This document shows, piece after piece, positions 25,840 through 34,452 of a DNA stretch of 64,000 nt. Numbering within the stretch: the stretch's first letter is position 1; every line of letters begins with the position of its first letter. The notes under the pieces were generated by a model. The model had not been told where the DNA came from. It searched no databases and worked only from the letters and a program-made list of their open reading frames with translations. Location: NCBI RefSeq assembly GCF_001423425.1, contig NZ_LMNX01000001.1, positions 888,970 to 952,969 on the forward strand, read 5' to 3'. A program made the position numbers and the translations under genes. The DNA is from Rhizobium sp. Leaf306 (GTDB lineage Bacteria > Pseudomonadota > Alphaproteobacteria > Rhizobiales > Rhizobiaceae).

Positions 25840-27657
25840 ATGCAAAGCGTCAGCATGTTCCGCCGGATCGCCGCACGCCTTTTGGCTTCCCTGTCCCTCC
25901 TCCGTCCGCTGCTTCGGCCGTCCGAACTGCGCGCAGTCATCAGGCGCAGCGAATTCGGCCTGATCCTGATCGCAGGCGTTGTCGGGGTTCTCGCCGGCCT
26001 CGCGGTCGCTGCGATGAGTTTTATCTCGCACGCGCTGCATGTCCTGATCTTCAAGATCGGCAGCACCGAGCGCTTAAGCTCGGCAGCGTTTCTCGAGCCG
26101 ACGACGGTGCTTTTGGCGCCGGTTGCCGGCGGTGTCGTGATGGGCCTGCTGTACCTGATCCTGCGCAAGTGGCGTAAAAAGCCGATGGTCGACCCGATTG
26201 AGGCCAATGCGCTGCATGGCGGTCGCCTGTCACTGACCGACAGCATCATCGTCGCGGTGCAGAACCTGATCTCCAACGGCTTCGGCACCTCGATCGGGCT
26301 TGAGGCCGGCTATACGCAGCTGTCCTCCGGCATTGCGTCGAAGATCGGGTCATTGGTGCAGTTGCGGCGAACGGATCTGCGCGTGCTGGTTGGCTGCGGT
26401 GCTGCCGGTGCCATCGCATCCGCCTTCAACGCACCGCTGACCGGCGCCTTCTACGCGTTCGAGCTGATCATCGGCACCTACACGATCGTGAGCCTCGCGC
26501 CCGTCGTCGTTGCGGCGCTTGCGGCAACCTTCGTCACCCGGCTTTTCGTCGGCGATGCCTTCATGATCGATATCGGCAAGATCGGCACCGTCGTGCCCGC
26601 CGATTACCTGCCGGCGGTGGTGCTGGGCATCGTCTGTGCCGGCGGCGGCATCCTGCTCATGCAGGGCGTGACCAAGGTCGAGGAACTGGCGCGCGCCAGT
26701 TCCATCTCGTCCGCCTTCCGGCCGGCGATCGGAGGACTTGCGGTGGGCCTGCTGGCGCTGATCGATACGCAGGTGCTTTCGGCCGGTCACGGCGCGCTGC
26801 ATGCGAGCCTCAACCAGAATATGGCGATTGGCGCGGTGCTGGGCCTGCTTCTGCTGAAATCCGTCGCTTCGGCCATTACCATCGGCGCCGGTTTCCGTGG
26901 CGGCTTATTCTTTGCCTCGCTGTTTCTCGGTGCGCTGATCGGCAAGCTGTTTGCCTATTCGACACCCTACATCTTCGCCAATGCGACGCTGACGCCAGTC
27001 ATCTATGCCGTGGTCGGAATGAGCGCGATGGCCGTTGCCGTGATCGGCGGACCGTTGACCATGACCTTCCTGGCGCTCGAAGTGACCGGTGACTTTCCGA
27101 TCACGGCGCTGGCGCTTGCCGCGGTCATCACCTCTTCCGTCGTGGTGCGCACCACATTCGGCTACTCGTTTGCGACATGGCGTTTTCACCTGCGTGGTGA
27201 AAGCATCCGCAGCGCCCATGACGTCGGGTGGATCCGCAACCTTACCGTCGACAAGCTGATGCGCGCCGACGTGAAGACGGCACCGGCATCCATGACGCTC
27301 GAGGATTTTCGCAAGGAGTTTCCGCTTGGATCAACCCAGCGCGTGATCATGGTCGGCGAAGACGAAAAATATATCGGCATGGTGCTGACGCCGGAAATCT
27401 ATTCGGCGGCGACCGAAGGCGGCGAGGAAAAGCCGCAGCTTGCCGATTTCATCCGCTTCAAGAACGACGTTCTCCTGCGCAGCATGAATGCCAAGCAGGC
27501 AGCGGCGATGTTCGACAAGACGGAGACGGAAGCGCTGGCCGTGGTCAACAACCAGATCGAGCGCAAGGTGATCGGCCAGCTTTCGGAAAGTCATACGCTG
27601 CGGCGCTACACGGAAGAGCTGGACCGCAGGCGCCGGGAGATCTCGGGCGAGATCTAG
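25840..27657 (+). CDS. ClC-family chloride channel/transporter-like protein with C-terminal CBS region
   Basis: A 605-residue protein. Residues about 35-440 form a multi-helix ClC fold, and residues about 455-590 form a CBS-type pair (LTVDKLMRADVKTAPASMTL and NDVLLRSMNAKQAAAMFDKT). The gating-glutamate motif, normally GREGP, reads GLEAG within SIGLEAGYTQLSSG: the Glu is kept but its neighbours differ. The third selectivity motif reads GGLFFASLFLGA, lacking the usual Pro. It may carry Cl- or another anion. No strong ribosome-binding site is visible; a second in-frame ATG lies at 25855. Confidence 0.82.
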   Translation: MQSVSMFRRIAARLLASLSLLRPLLRPSELRAVIRRSEFGLILIAGVVGVLAGLAVAAMSFISHALHVLIFKIGSTERLSSAAFLEPTTVLLAPVAGGVVMGLLYLILRKWRKKPMVDPIEANALHGGRLSLTDSIIVAVQNLISNGFGTSIGLEAGYTQLSSGIASKIGSLVQLRRTDLRVLVGCGAAGAIASAFNAPLTGAFYAFELIIGTYTIVSLAPVVVAALAATFVTRLFVGDAFMIDIGKIGTVVPADYLPAVVLGIVCAGGGILLMQGVTKVEELARASSISSAFRPAIGGLAVGLLALIDTQVLSAGHGALHASLNQNMAIGAVLGLLLLKSVASAITIGAGFRGGLFFASLFLGALIGKLFAYSTPYIFANATLTPVIYAVVGMSAMAVAVIGGPLTMTFLALEVTGDFPITALALAAVITSSVVVRTTFGYSFATWRFHLRGESIRSAHDVGWIRNLTVDKLMRADVKTAPASMTLEDFRKEFPLGSTQRVIMVGEDEKYIGMVLTPEIYSAATEGGEEKPQLADFIRFKNDVLLRSMNAKQAAAMFDKTETEALAVVNNQIERKVIGQLSESHTLRRYTEELDRRRREISGEI

Positions 27658-27677
27658 GCGGCACGCATCGTTTGAGT

Positions 27678-27711
27678 CGGCGGGGCGGAACCGCTGTGGT
27701 CCGCCCCGCCG
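27678..27711. terminator. Convergent hairpin between the ClC gene and the DUF4394 gene
   Basis: 12-bp perfect arms: CGGCGGGGCGGA (27678-27689) and TCCGCCCCGCCG (27700-27711), separated by 10 bases. It is GC-rich and sits between two converging genes. No clear T-tract on either side, so termination strength is uncertain. Confidence 0.6.
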
Positions 27712-27717
27712 GTGGCA

Positions 27718-28518
27718 TTACATAGCAGGCAGAACCGCGATGTCACGTACATCAGTCTCGACGCCGGAGATTGTACCGACTTCGGTCGCAGCGCCCGTTT
27801 CCAGGTTGACCGTGTAGAGCATCTTTCCGGCTGCGAGATAGGCGGTGTTCTTGCCGCCGTCTTCACCCTGAATATCGAAGGCGTAGGTCGCAGGCTTGTC
27901 CTTGAGACCGAGCTTGCCGATTGCCTTCAGGGTACCGTCGTTCGGCTTGGTCTGCTGGATCAGCGCGCCGATCGTGGCATCGATGTTGTACATCGCGGTC
28001 TTCTCGGGCTTGCCGATCGAATTGGTATAGGCCGCGGCGACGATGTTCGGGGCCTCGCCCTTGTGCATGTCCCCCTCTTCGAAGGCGAGCGTCCCATCGA
28101 CCGTGACGGCGCCCGTATCCGGATGGACGCGGTGGTTGGTGGTGCCGGTCATGAACCGCAGGCGGTCCGCCATCGGGTTGAAATCGACCACGACCGGAGC
28201 GTCCGACATGGTCAGCATCTTGTCCATCTTGGCGACTTCGGTGGCGGCACCGGTTTCGAGATTGATCGAGACGATCGCGTGTTCCGGCGTGACGCCGATC
28301 ACGGTCTTGTTGCCCGGGCGGAAATCAATGCCAACCAGCTTGGTGACGCCGGTGACTTCCATCGTCTTGGTGACTTCAGGCTTTGCCGTGTCGAACATTA
28401 CCAGCGTCTTGTCGCCGGTAAGACCGAGGACCGGGGCGGCGGAGGCGTCAACTGCGCCCGTGACGGCTGAAGCTGCGAGGATCGAGGATGCGATCAGAGC
28501 GTGGCGAAGGGTCTTCAT
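27718..28518 (-). CDS. DUF4394 domain-containing exported protein
   Basis: A 266-residue protein with a signal peptide (MKTLRHALIASSILAASA, cleavage near ASA-AP), so periplasmic. The mature part is a repeated beta-strand (propeller-like) DUF4394 domain, with recurring VNLETGAATEVG and INLETGAATEVA segments. Function is unknown. It is divergent from the ECF sigma/anti-sigma pair, and both directions carry the same candidate promoter sequence, so it is probably a target of that sigma factor. GGGAGAACAGACACC precedes the ATG. Confidence 0.85.
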   Translation of the reverse strand: MKTLRHALIASSILAASAVTGAVDASAAPVLGLTGDKTLVMFDTAKPEVTKTMEVTGVTKLVGIDFRPGNKTVIGVTPEHAIVSINLETGAATEVAKMDKMLTMSDAPVVVDFNPMADRLRFMTGTTNHRVHPDTGAVTVDGTLAFEEGDMHKGEAPNIVAAAYTNSIGKPEKTAMYNIDATIGALIQQTKPNDGTLKAIGKLGLKDKPATYAFDIQGEDGGKNTAYLAAGKMLYTVNLETGAATEVGTISGVETDVRDIAVLPAM

Positions 28519-28596
28519 GGTGTCTGTTCTCCCGTTGAAACCTTTGACGAGAGCATGTCGGCGCATGGCCTTTCCGATGCTCTCAGAAGGGAGACA

Positions 28597-28669
28597 CACG
28601 GGAGGATACGTTTGGATGCAGCAGACGAAAATATTTTTTCGCTGCATCCATTTTCCGGGTTGGCGTGTC
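28597..28669. promoter_or_regulatory. Divergent ECF-type promoter pair inside an inverted repeat
   Basis: TGGATGCAGC (28613-28622) and GCTGCATCCA (28641-28650) are perfect inverted arms. Each strand reads GCATCCA followed 12-13 bases later by CGTGTG (minus, near 28600) or CGTGTC (plus, 28664-28669). This gives matching -35/-10 pairs pointing at the DUF4394 gene and the sigma gene. Confidence 0.55.
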
Positions 28670-28802
28670 CTTAAGTTCGAAGGCGACTTTGCAGCCGGTA
28701 AACCTTTCGAGACTGGACGAGCCCATGCCCGCCGTGGCAACAGCACAGAGACAATATTCGCGTTCCTGCGAACGCGCATGGGGAGAGAGCGGCTTGGCCC
28801 TG

Positions 28803-29354
28803 GTGACCGACCAAACACACGATCTCGAGATGGCCCTTGCCGCCTGCGCTGCGGGCGACCGTCAGGGCTTGCGCCGCATCTTCGACGACGAGGCCGGCCG
28901 GCTGGTGGCTGTTGCGCAGCGGATCGTGCGGCGGCGGGAACTGGCGGAAGAAGTGGTGCAGGAAGCCTTCATCCGCATCTGGACCCATGCGCATCAATAT
29001 TCCCCCGACCGCGGATCGGCGCGCGGCTGGATCTACGCGATCGTGCGCAACCGCGCACTCAATCTGTTGCGCGACGGCAAGCGTGAGGATCTGGTCGGCG
29101 AAGATAGGCTCGAGACGCTGCAGGACGGCGAGCAACTGGACCAGATCATGGCCTCCTTCCACAGGCTCGACCGCAACAGCCGCCTGCACGAGTGCCTCGG
29201 CTCGCTCGACGAGATCAAGCGACGCGGCATCCTGATGGCCTATGTCGGCGGATACACGCATGGCGAAATCGCCGGACGTCTCAAGCTTCCGCTTGGAACG
29301 GCAAAATCGTGGATCCGGCGCGGACTTTCCTCGTTGCGGGAGTGCATGGCATGA
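28803..29354 (+). CDS. ECF RNA polymerase sigma factor (SigK-like)
   Basis: About 183 residues with both ECF regions. Region 2 is LRRIFDDEAGRLVAVAQRIV...EEVVQEAFIRIWTHA, and region 4 is ECLGSLDEIKRRGILMAYVGGYTHGEIAGRLKLPLGTAKSWIRRG. The start is uncertain: GTG at 28803 gives a normal family length, and ATG at 28725 is possible. A GTG at 28665 is excluded because it would sit inside the proposed -10 element. The stop overlaps the anti-sigma ATG (ATGA at 29351). It probably drives its own operon and the divergent DUF4394 gene. Confidence 0.9.
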   Translation: MTDQTHDLEMALAACAAGDRQGLRRIFDDEAGRLVAVAQRIVRRRELAEEVVQEAFIRIWTHAHQYSPDRGSARGWIYAIVRNRALNLLRDGKREDLVGEDRLETLQDGEQLDQIMASFHRLDRNSRLHECLGSLDEIKRRGILMAYVGGYTHGEIAGRLKLPLGTAKSWIRRGLSSLRECMA

Positions 29355-30076
29355 GGATCGAGGAAAGAGACTTTCCGGCCATCGCCGATGACTATGTTCT
29401 GGGTCTTCTCGATGCGGCTGAGGCTGCCGAGGTCGAAGCCGCCATCGAGCGCGACGGCGGCCTTGCCGAAGCAGTCGCCAGGGCACGCGAGCGGTTCCTG
29501 CCGCTCGACACCAGCGTCGAGCCGGCTCCGGTATCCTCGGCGCTGTGGGACGCGATCTCTTCCCGTCTGCCGGAGCAACCGGGCGCCGCTGCCCCGTCTC
29601 TCGCGTCGGTTTCGCCGAGACTGCCTCTCGCCGGCAACGACAACAGCCGCTCCGGCTGGCGGGCAACCGCGATCTCCGCGATCGCGGCTTCGCTGATCCT
29701 TGCCGGTGGTCTGGTCTGGAGCGTCACCCGGGTGAACGAGCCGCTGGTGGTGGCCGTGCTCCTCAACGAGGCCGGCGAAATCCAGGCCGTGGTCGAGGAT
29801 TTTGGCAACGACACGGCAAGTGTCAGACTGCTCAGCGACTTTACGGTGCCGCAAGACAAGACGATGCAGGTCTGGACGCTGCCCTCGCGTGACATGGGGC
29901 CGATGTCGCTCGGTCTTTTGGAAGGCGCGCATTCCGCAACGCTGCACGGCCCTGCGCTGCCGAGACCCCAGGATACCCAGCTCTACGAGATCACCCTCGA
30001 ACAAGCCGGCGGCTCCCCGACCGGCCGCCCGACCGGCCCGATCCTCGCCAAGGGGTTCGCAAAACTGCCACGCTAG
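29351..30076 (+). CDS. RskA-type anti-sigma factor
   Basis: A 241-residue single-pass membrane protein. Residues about 1-60 form the sigma-binding zone (DDYVLGLLDAAEAAEVEAAI, a typical anti-sigma motif, with no zinc-binding HxxxCxxC visible). A membrane helix lies at about 103-122 (ISAIAASLILAGGLVWSVT). The periplasmic RskA domain follows (VQDKTMQVW-like TMQVWTLPSRDMGPMSLG). It holds the SigK-like sigma factor at the membrane until a periplasmic signal triggers release. It overlaps the sigma gene by 4 bases, as is usual for such pairs. Confidence 0.9.
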   Translation: MRIEERDFPAIADDYVLGLLDAAEAAEVEAAIERDGGLAEAVARARERFLPLDTSVEPAPVSSALWDAISSRLPEQPGAAAPSLASVSPRLPLAGNDNSRSGWRATAISAIAASLILAGGLVWSVTRVNEPLVVAVLLNEAGEIQAVVEDFGNDTASVRLLSDFTVPQDKTMQVWTLPSRDMGPMSLGLLEGAHSATLHGPALPRPQDTQLYEITLEQAGGSPTGRPTGPILAKGFAKLPR

Positions 30077-30130
30077 AGGCGCGGAACCGCCTTGGCCTTT
30101 CGGCCAATTGCGCACCAAAAACCGGGCTGT

Positions 30131-30155
30131 ATTCTCCCTTCGGCGAAGGGAGAAT
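30131..30155 (+). promoter_or_regulatory. Hairpin covering the ribosome-binding site of the alpha/beta hydrolase gene
   Basis: ATTCTCCCTT (30131-30140) and AAGGGAGAAT (30146-30155) are perfect 10-bp arms around a 5-base loop. The right arm contains the GGGAG ribosome-binding site, 4 bases ahead of the ATG at 30159. The unit resembles short repeats common in rhizobia. Confidence 0.6.
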
Positions 30156-30158
30156 GGG

Positions 30159-31079
30159 ATGACGCTGACGCAGGACACACCACGTCCGACAGGTGAACCG
30201 ATGACGATCACCTGCCAGGACGGGGTGGTGCTCGGCGGTCACATCTGGCCAGCATCGGGGCCGCCGCTTGCCAGTGTCGTCATCAACCCGGCAACCGGCG
30301 TCCTTGCCCGCTACTATCACTATTATGCAGAGTTTCTAACGAGGCACGGCTTCGATGTGCTGACCTACGATTATCGCGGCATCGGACTGTCGCGACCGGC
30401 GAGCCTTCAGGGCTGCGGCTATCGCTGGCGGGACTGGGGCGAGCAGGATTTCGACGCAGCGCTTCGGTTCATGCACGACAGGCGGCCGGATCAACCGCTG
30501 CAGGTGGTTGGCCACAGTATCGGCGGCTATCTGCCCGGCCTATCTCCGAACGGGGCACGGATCGACCGGATGCTGACGGTGGGCGCGCAATACGCCTACT
30601 GGCGCGATTATGCGCCGGGGCACCGCGCCCGGCTGTTTTTCAAGTGGCATGTCGTGATGCCGGTGCTCACCGCTGCATTCGGCTATTTCCCGGGCAAGCG
30701 GCTCGGCTGGCTCGAAGACCTGCCGGCGGGCGTTGCCAACGAGTGGAGCTTTCGTGGGGCCCGGATGGAGATGACCCATCCGGTCGGCGAGCGCGACGAG
30801 GTTCTGCGCCGGTTTGCGGCGGTCACGGCACCCATCCTGGCCATTGCCGTTGCGGACGACGACATCGGCAGCGTGGCAGCTATTCGCCGAAGCCTTGCCT
30901 ATTATACCGGCGCCGAACGGACGGAGGTTCTGCTGGAGCCCGCGGTCTACGGGCACTCACGGATCGGGCATTTCGGCCTGTTCCACGCGCGCCACAGGGA
31001 GGAGTTCTGGACCGACACACTGCGGTGGCTGAAGGAGGGGGTTGATCCCTGGAGCGATCAGCCCAGCAAATTGCCGTAG
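30159..31079 (+). CDS. Alpha/beta hydrolase family protein
   Basis: A 306-residue serine-hydrolase-fold protein. The nucleophile elbow reads VGHSIGGYL with Ser in GHSIGG. LTYDYRGIGLSRPA is a typical strand/oxyanion-region segment, and the C-terminal HSRIGHFGLF carries the candidate catalytic His. It resembles the YheT/serine-aminopeptidase-like hydrolases annotated as lysophospholipase or esterase; the substrate is unknown. It starts 82 bases after the anti-sigma stop behind an RBS-covering hairpin. Its 3-prime end overlaps the convergent pdeM gene by 22 bases. Confidence 0.85.
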   Translation: MTLTQDTPRPTGEPMTITCQDGVVLGGHIWPASGPPLASVVINPATGVLARYYHYYAEFLTRHGFDVLTYDYRGIGLSRPASLQGCGYRWRDWGEQDFDAALRFMHDRRPDQPLQVVGHSIGGYLPGLSPNGARIDRMLTVGAQYAYWRDYAPGHRARLFFKWHVVMPVLTAAFGYFPGKRLGWLEDLPAGVANEWSFRGARMEMTHPVGERDEVLRRFAAVTAPILAIAVADDDIGSVAAIRRSLAYYTGAERTEVLLEPAVYGHSRIGHFGLFHARHREEFWTDTLRWLKEGVDPWSDQPSKLP

Positions 31080-31804
31080 CGGACGGAATAGATGCGGTCG
31101 CGGCCGAGGAGGTGGGCGACCAGGGTTTCGCGGTCGAATATGCCGTGCATCGCCTTGTGATTGAGGTCGAGGCCGCCGGCGAGAACACCGAAGGCGGGCA
31201 TGAGGAGGCGGTGGCCGTCACTGGCAAAGCACGGACGGCGGACGGATTTTTCGCGGCGGCGGACCGTGGCGGACGGGTGGAGATGGCCTGCGACCTCACC
31301 CTTGACGCCGTTCGGGCCGGCAGCGAGGCTCGGTTCATGGCGGAAGACGAGGTCGCCATAGATGAGTTCGTCGGTGCAGGTGCCCGGCAGGTCGATCGTT
31401 CCGTCCGGATCGTGGTTGCCGTTGATCCAGATCCAGTCGCGGCCGCGCGCCATGTCTGCGATCATCGTGCGCAGGTTTGCCGGCAGGTATTCCGAGCCGC
31501 GGCGATCATGGAAATTGTCGCCGAGCGACACGACCACTTTCGGATCGTAGCGGGCAATGACGGCGGCGAGGATGTTGAGAGTGGCGATCGTATCGTAGGG
31601 CGGCAGCATCATGCCGCGCCTTGCAAAGGCAGCGCCTTTTTCCAGATGCAGGTCGGACACGACGAGCATGCCGGTTGCCGGCAGATAGAGGCCGCCGAGC
31701 GGATCGCAGACAGCCGCGACGCCATGGACAACGATCTCTTCCGCGCCGGTAGCGGCCGGGGTCATCGTGCTGGATTGAGCGGCGAGGCGCAGGCGGTGCA
31801 GCAA
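31058..31804 (-). CDS. pdeM: Ligase-associated DNA damage response endonuclease PdeM
   Basis: A 248-residue metallophosphoesterase. The metal-site motifs are all visible: VSDLHLEKG (D-x-H), LGDNFHDR (GD-x2-H), INGNHDPD (GNHD) and VAGHLHPS (GHxH). PdeM works with the ligase-associated Lhr helicase, encoded 86 bases upstream on the same strand, in a DNA repair set that in other bacteria includes a ligase and an exonuclease; neither is in this window. The start shown is TTG at 31804, with AGGAAAG upstream; ATG at 31765 is an alternative. Confidence 0.9.
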   Translation of the reverse strand: MLHRLRLAAQSSTMTPAATGAEEIVVHGVAAVCDPLGGLYLPATGMLVVSDLHLEKGAAFARRGMMLPPYDTIATLNILAAVIARYDPKVVVSLGDNFHDRRGSEYLPANLRTMIADMARGRDWIWINGNHDPDGTIDLPGTCTDELIYGDLVFRHEPSLAAGPNGVKGEVAGHLHPSATVRRREKSVRRPCFASDGHRLLMPAFGVLAGGLDLNHKAMHGIFDRETLVAHLLGRDRIYSVRYGNLLG

Positions 31805-31890
31805 TGTCTTTCGGTCTTTCCTGTCTTGCGGTGCAAAGCCTTTTATCCCCGCGCCGGGCCTTTGTCCGGGCTAGCGTCGCGAATAAAGCC

Positions 31891-34413
31891 TTACCCCATC
31901 GCCTCGGAGATCAATTCGTCTGCGGCCTCGGCCAACACCACGTCCTGCGCTTCGCCCGGCACCGTTTCCCGGCCGATTTCCAGCATGATCGGTACCGCCA
32001 GCGGCGAAACGCGATCGAGGGCTCGGTGGGTGATATGCCCTTTGATTCGTGCCAGCATATCTCCTAGCCGGCCAATATCCAAAAGCCCGGTTGCCGCATC
32101 GCGGCGTGTCGCTTCCAAAAGAACGTGATCGGGCTCGTGGCTGCGCAGCACGTCATAGATCAGATCGGTCGAGACCGTGACCTGCCGGCCGGTCTTTTCC
32201 TTGCCCGGATGACGCCGCTCGATCAATCCGGAAATCACGGCGCAATTGCGGAAGGTCCGTTTCAGAAGATAGCTTTCCGCAAGCCAGGTTTCGAGATCGT
32301 CGCCCAGCATGTCCTCGTCGAACAGATCAGAAAGGCTGAGGCTGCCGTCCGCGATCATCGCACCCATGTCGCTGAGGCCATAGACTGCCAGCGAATAATC
32401 GGTGGCGACGAAGCCGAGCGGTCTTGCGCCTGCGCGCTCCAGCCGGCGCGTGAGAAGCATGCCGAGCGTCTGGTGGGCGAGCCGCCCTTCGAAGCAGTAG
32501 GCGATCATGAAGAAGCGTTTGCCGCGCGGAAACGTCTCGATCAGCAACTCGTCGCGGCGCGGCAGGATGGAGCGCTCCTTCTGGATCGCCAGCCAGTCGC
32601 GTACCTGATCCGGCAAGACCTTCCAGCGTTCCGGATCCGCCAGCATGGCGCGCACCTGATCGGCAAGATAGGTGGTGAGCGGGAATTTTGCGCCCGCATA
32701 GGTCGGGATCATGGGATCGGTGGAATAGGTGTTCGACACCAGACATTCGTTTTCGCGGATGGTTTCAAACCGCAGCACCTTGCCGGCAAATAGAAACGTA
32801 TCGCCGGGCACGAGCTGTTCCAGGAACTGCTCCTCCACCTTGCCGAGCGTCATGCCGCCGCGGCCGACCGCGCCCTTGGCATTGCGCTTGACGAGGCGGA
32901 CACTGAGCTCGGTCGCCTCGACGATGGTGCCGAGGTTGAGGCGGTATTGCTGCGCCACCTGCGGATTGGATACCCGCCAGCGGCCCTCCTCCGTCTTGCG
33001 GATCTTGGCGTAACGCTCATAGGCGCGCAGGGCATAGCCGCCGGTCGCGACGAAATCGACGATCCGTTCGAACATTTCCCAGGAAAGGCCGGCATAGGGA
33101 GAGGCCGAGATGATCTCGTCATAGAGCTCGAGCGGATTGAACGGCTCGGCGCAGGCCATGCCGAGGACATGCTGGGCGAGAACATCGAGCGCACCCTCGC
33201 CGACCGGCGGCGTATCCTGCGCGCCCAGGTAATTGGCATCGAGCGCCGCCTGGCATTCCATCACCTCGAACCGGTTGCCGGGCACGAGGATCGCCTTCGA
33301 GGGTTCGTCCATGCGGTGATTGGCGCGGCCGATGCGCTGGGCGAGACGCGAGGCACCCTTGGGCGCGCCGATATGGAGGACGAGATCGATATCGCCCCAG
33401 TCGATGCCCATGTCGAGCGTCGAGGTGGCAACGACGGCCCGCAGCTTGTTTTCGGACATCGCCGCTTCCACCTTGCGGCGCTGGCCGGCATCGAGCGAAC
33501 CGTGGTGAAGCGCGATCGGAAGATTGTCGTCGTTGATGGTCCATAGGGCCTGGAACAGGAATTCCGCCTGGAAGCGGGTGTTGACGAAAATCAGCGTCGT
33601 CGCATGGCGCCTGATCTCGCGGTAGACGTCCGGAATGGCATAGGCCGAGACATGGCCGCCCCAGGGGATGCGGTTTTCGGTGTCGAGAATGGTGATGTCG
33701 GGTGCGGCACCCCCCGTTACATGGACGAGGCCCGCGGGTGGGGCCGGGTTTTCGCCCTGCGGCACCAGCCAGCGCTGGAGATCCATCGGATCGGCCACGG
33801 TTGCCGACAGCCCGATCGTCTGCATGGTCGGGGCATGGCGGCGCAGGCGCCCGAGGGCGAGCGACAGGAGATGGCCGCGCTTGGAGGTGACCAGTGAATG
33901 CAGCTCGTCGAGGACGACGTATTTCAGGTCCTTGAAGAAACGCTCCGCTTCCTTGTTGGCGAGCAGCAGCGACACCTGTTCGGGCGTGGTCAGCAGAATA
34001 TCGGGCGGATTGAGCTTCTGGCGCTGGCGCTTCGACTGTGGTGTGTCGCCGGTGCGGTTCTCGACGGTGACGGCAAGCCCCATTTCGGTGACGGGCTTCA
34101 TCAGGTTTCGCTCAATATCGACCGTCAGGGCCTTGAGCGGCGAGATGTAGAGCGTGTGGATACCGGTAAAGGCCGAGCCGGGTGGGATCTTGCCACGCAT
34201 GACCAGATCGGTCAGCGACGGCATGAAGCCCGCAAGCGTCTTGCCGGCACCGGTCGGGGCGATCAGCAGCATGTTTTCGCCGGCCTGGGCGCGGGCGAGA
34301 AGTTCCAGCTGGTGGGCGCGCGGAGACCAGCCCTTTTCCGCGAACCATTTGAGGAACGGGCGGGGCAGAGCGACAGCATCAGAGCCGGGCGTTGGGTTTT
34401 CGACGAGATCCAC
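31891..34413 (-). CDS. Ligase-associated DNA damage response DEXH-box helicase (Lhr-type)
   Basis: An 840-residue superfamily 2 helicase. Walker A is IAPTGAGKTLAGF near residue 50, the DExH box is VVLDELHSL, and motif III-like IGLSATV is followed by motif V/VI TSTLDMGIDWGDIDLV and QRIGRANHR. The C-terminal half is the Lhr-type winged-helix and beta-barrel region. It is the short, bacterial ligase-associated form, not the 1500-residue Lhr. It is followed by pdeM, matching the known repair pair. The start is GTG at 34413, 39 bases after the YitT-B gene. Confidence 0.92.
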   Translation of the reverse strand: MDLVENPTPGSDAVALPRPFLKWFAEKGWSPRAHQLELLARAQAGENMLLIAPTGAGKTLAGFMPSLTDLVMRGKIPPGSAFTGIHTLYISPLKALTVDIERNLMKPVTEMGLAVTVENRTGDTPQSKRQRQKLNPPDILLTTPEQVSLLLANKEAERFFKDLKYVVLDELHSLVTSKRGHLLSLALGRLRRHAPTMQTIGLSATVADPMDLQRWLVPQGENPAPPAGLVHVTGGAAPDITILDTENRIPWGGHVSAYAIPDVYREIRRHATTLIFVNTRFQAEFLFQALWTINDDNLPIALHHGSLDAGQRRKVEAAMSENKLRAVVATSTLDMGIDWGDIDLVLHIGAPKGASRLAQRIGRANHRMDEPSKAILVPGNRFEVMECQAALDANYLGAQDTPPVGEGALDVLAQHVLGMACAEPFNPLELYDEIISASPYAGLSWEMFERIVDFVATGGYALRAYERYAKIRKTEEGRWRVSNPQVAQQYRLNLGTIVEATELSVRLVKRNAKGAVGRGGMTLGKVEEQFLEQLVPGDTFLFAGKVLRFETIRENECLVSNTYSTDPMIPTYAGAKFPLTTYLADQVRAMLADPERWKVLPDQVRDWLAIQKERSILPRRDELLIETFPRGKRFFMIAYCFEGRLAHQTLGMLLTRRLERAGARPLGFVATDYSLAVYGLSDMGAMIADGSLSLSDLFDEDMLGDDLETWLAESYLLKRTFRNCAVISGLIERRHPGKEKTGRQVTVSTDLIYDVLRSHEPDHVLLEATRRDAATGLLDIGRLGDMLARIKGHITHRALDRVSPLAVPIMLEIGRETVPGEAQDVVLAEAADELISEAMG

Positions 34414-34452
34414 GTCGTTAAGGTAAGACGAACCTGGCGAAAATGAAGAGCA

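Noticed and set aside
28665..28802. Upstream GTG start for the ECF sigma factor
   Set aside because: It would lie within the proposed -10 element and add residues unlike the family; 28803 or 28725 is more likely.
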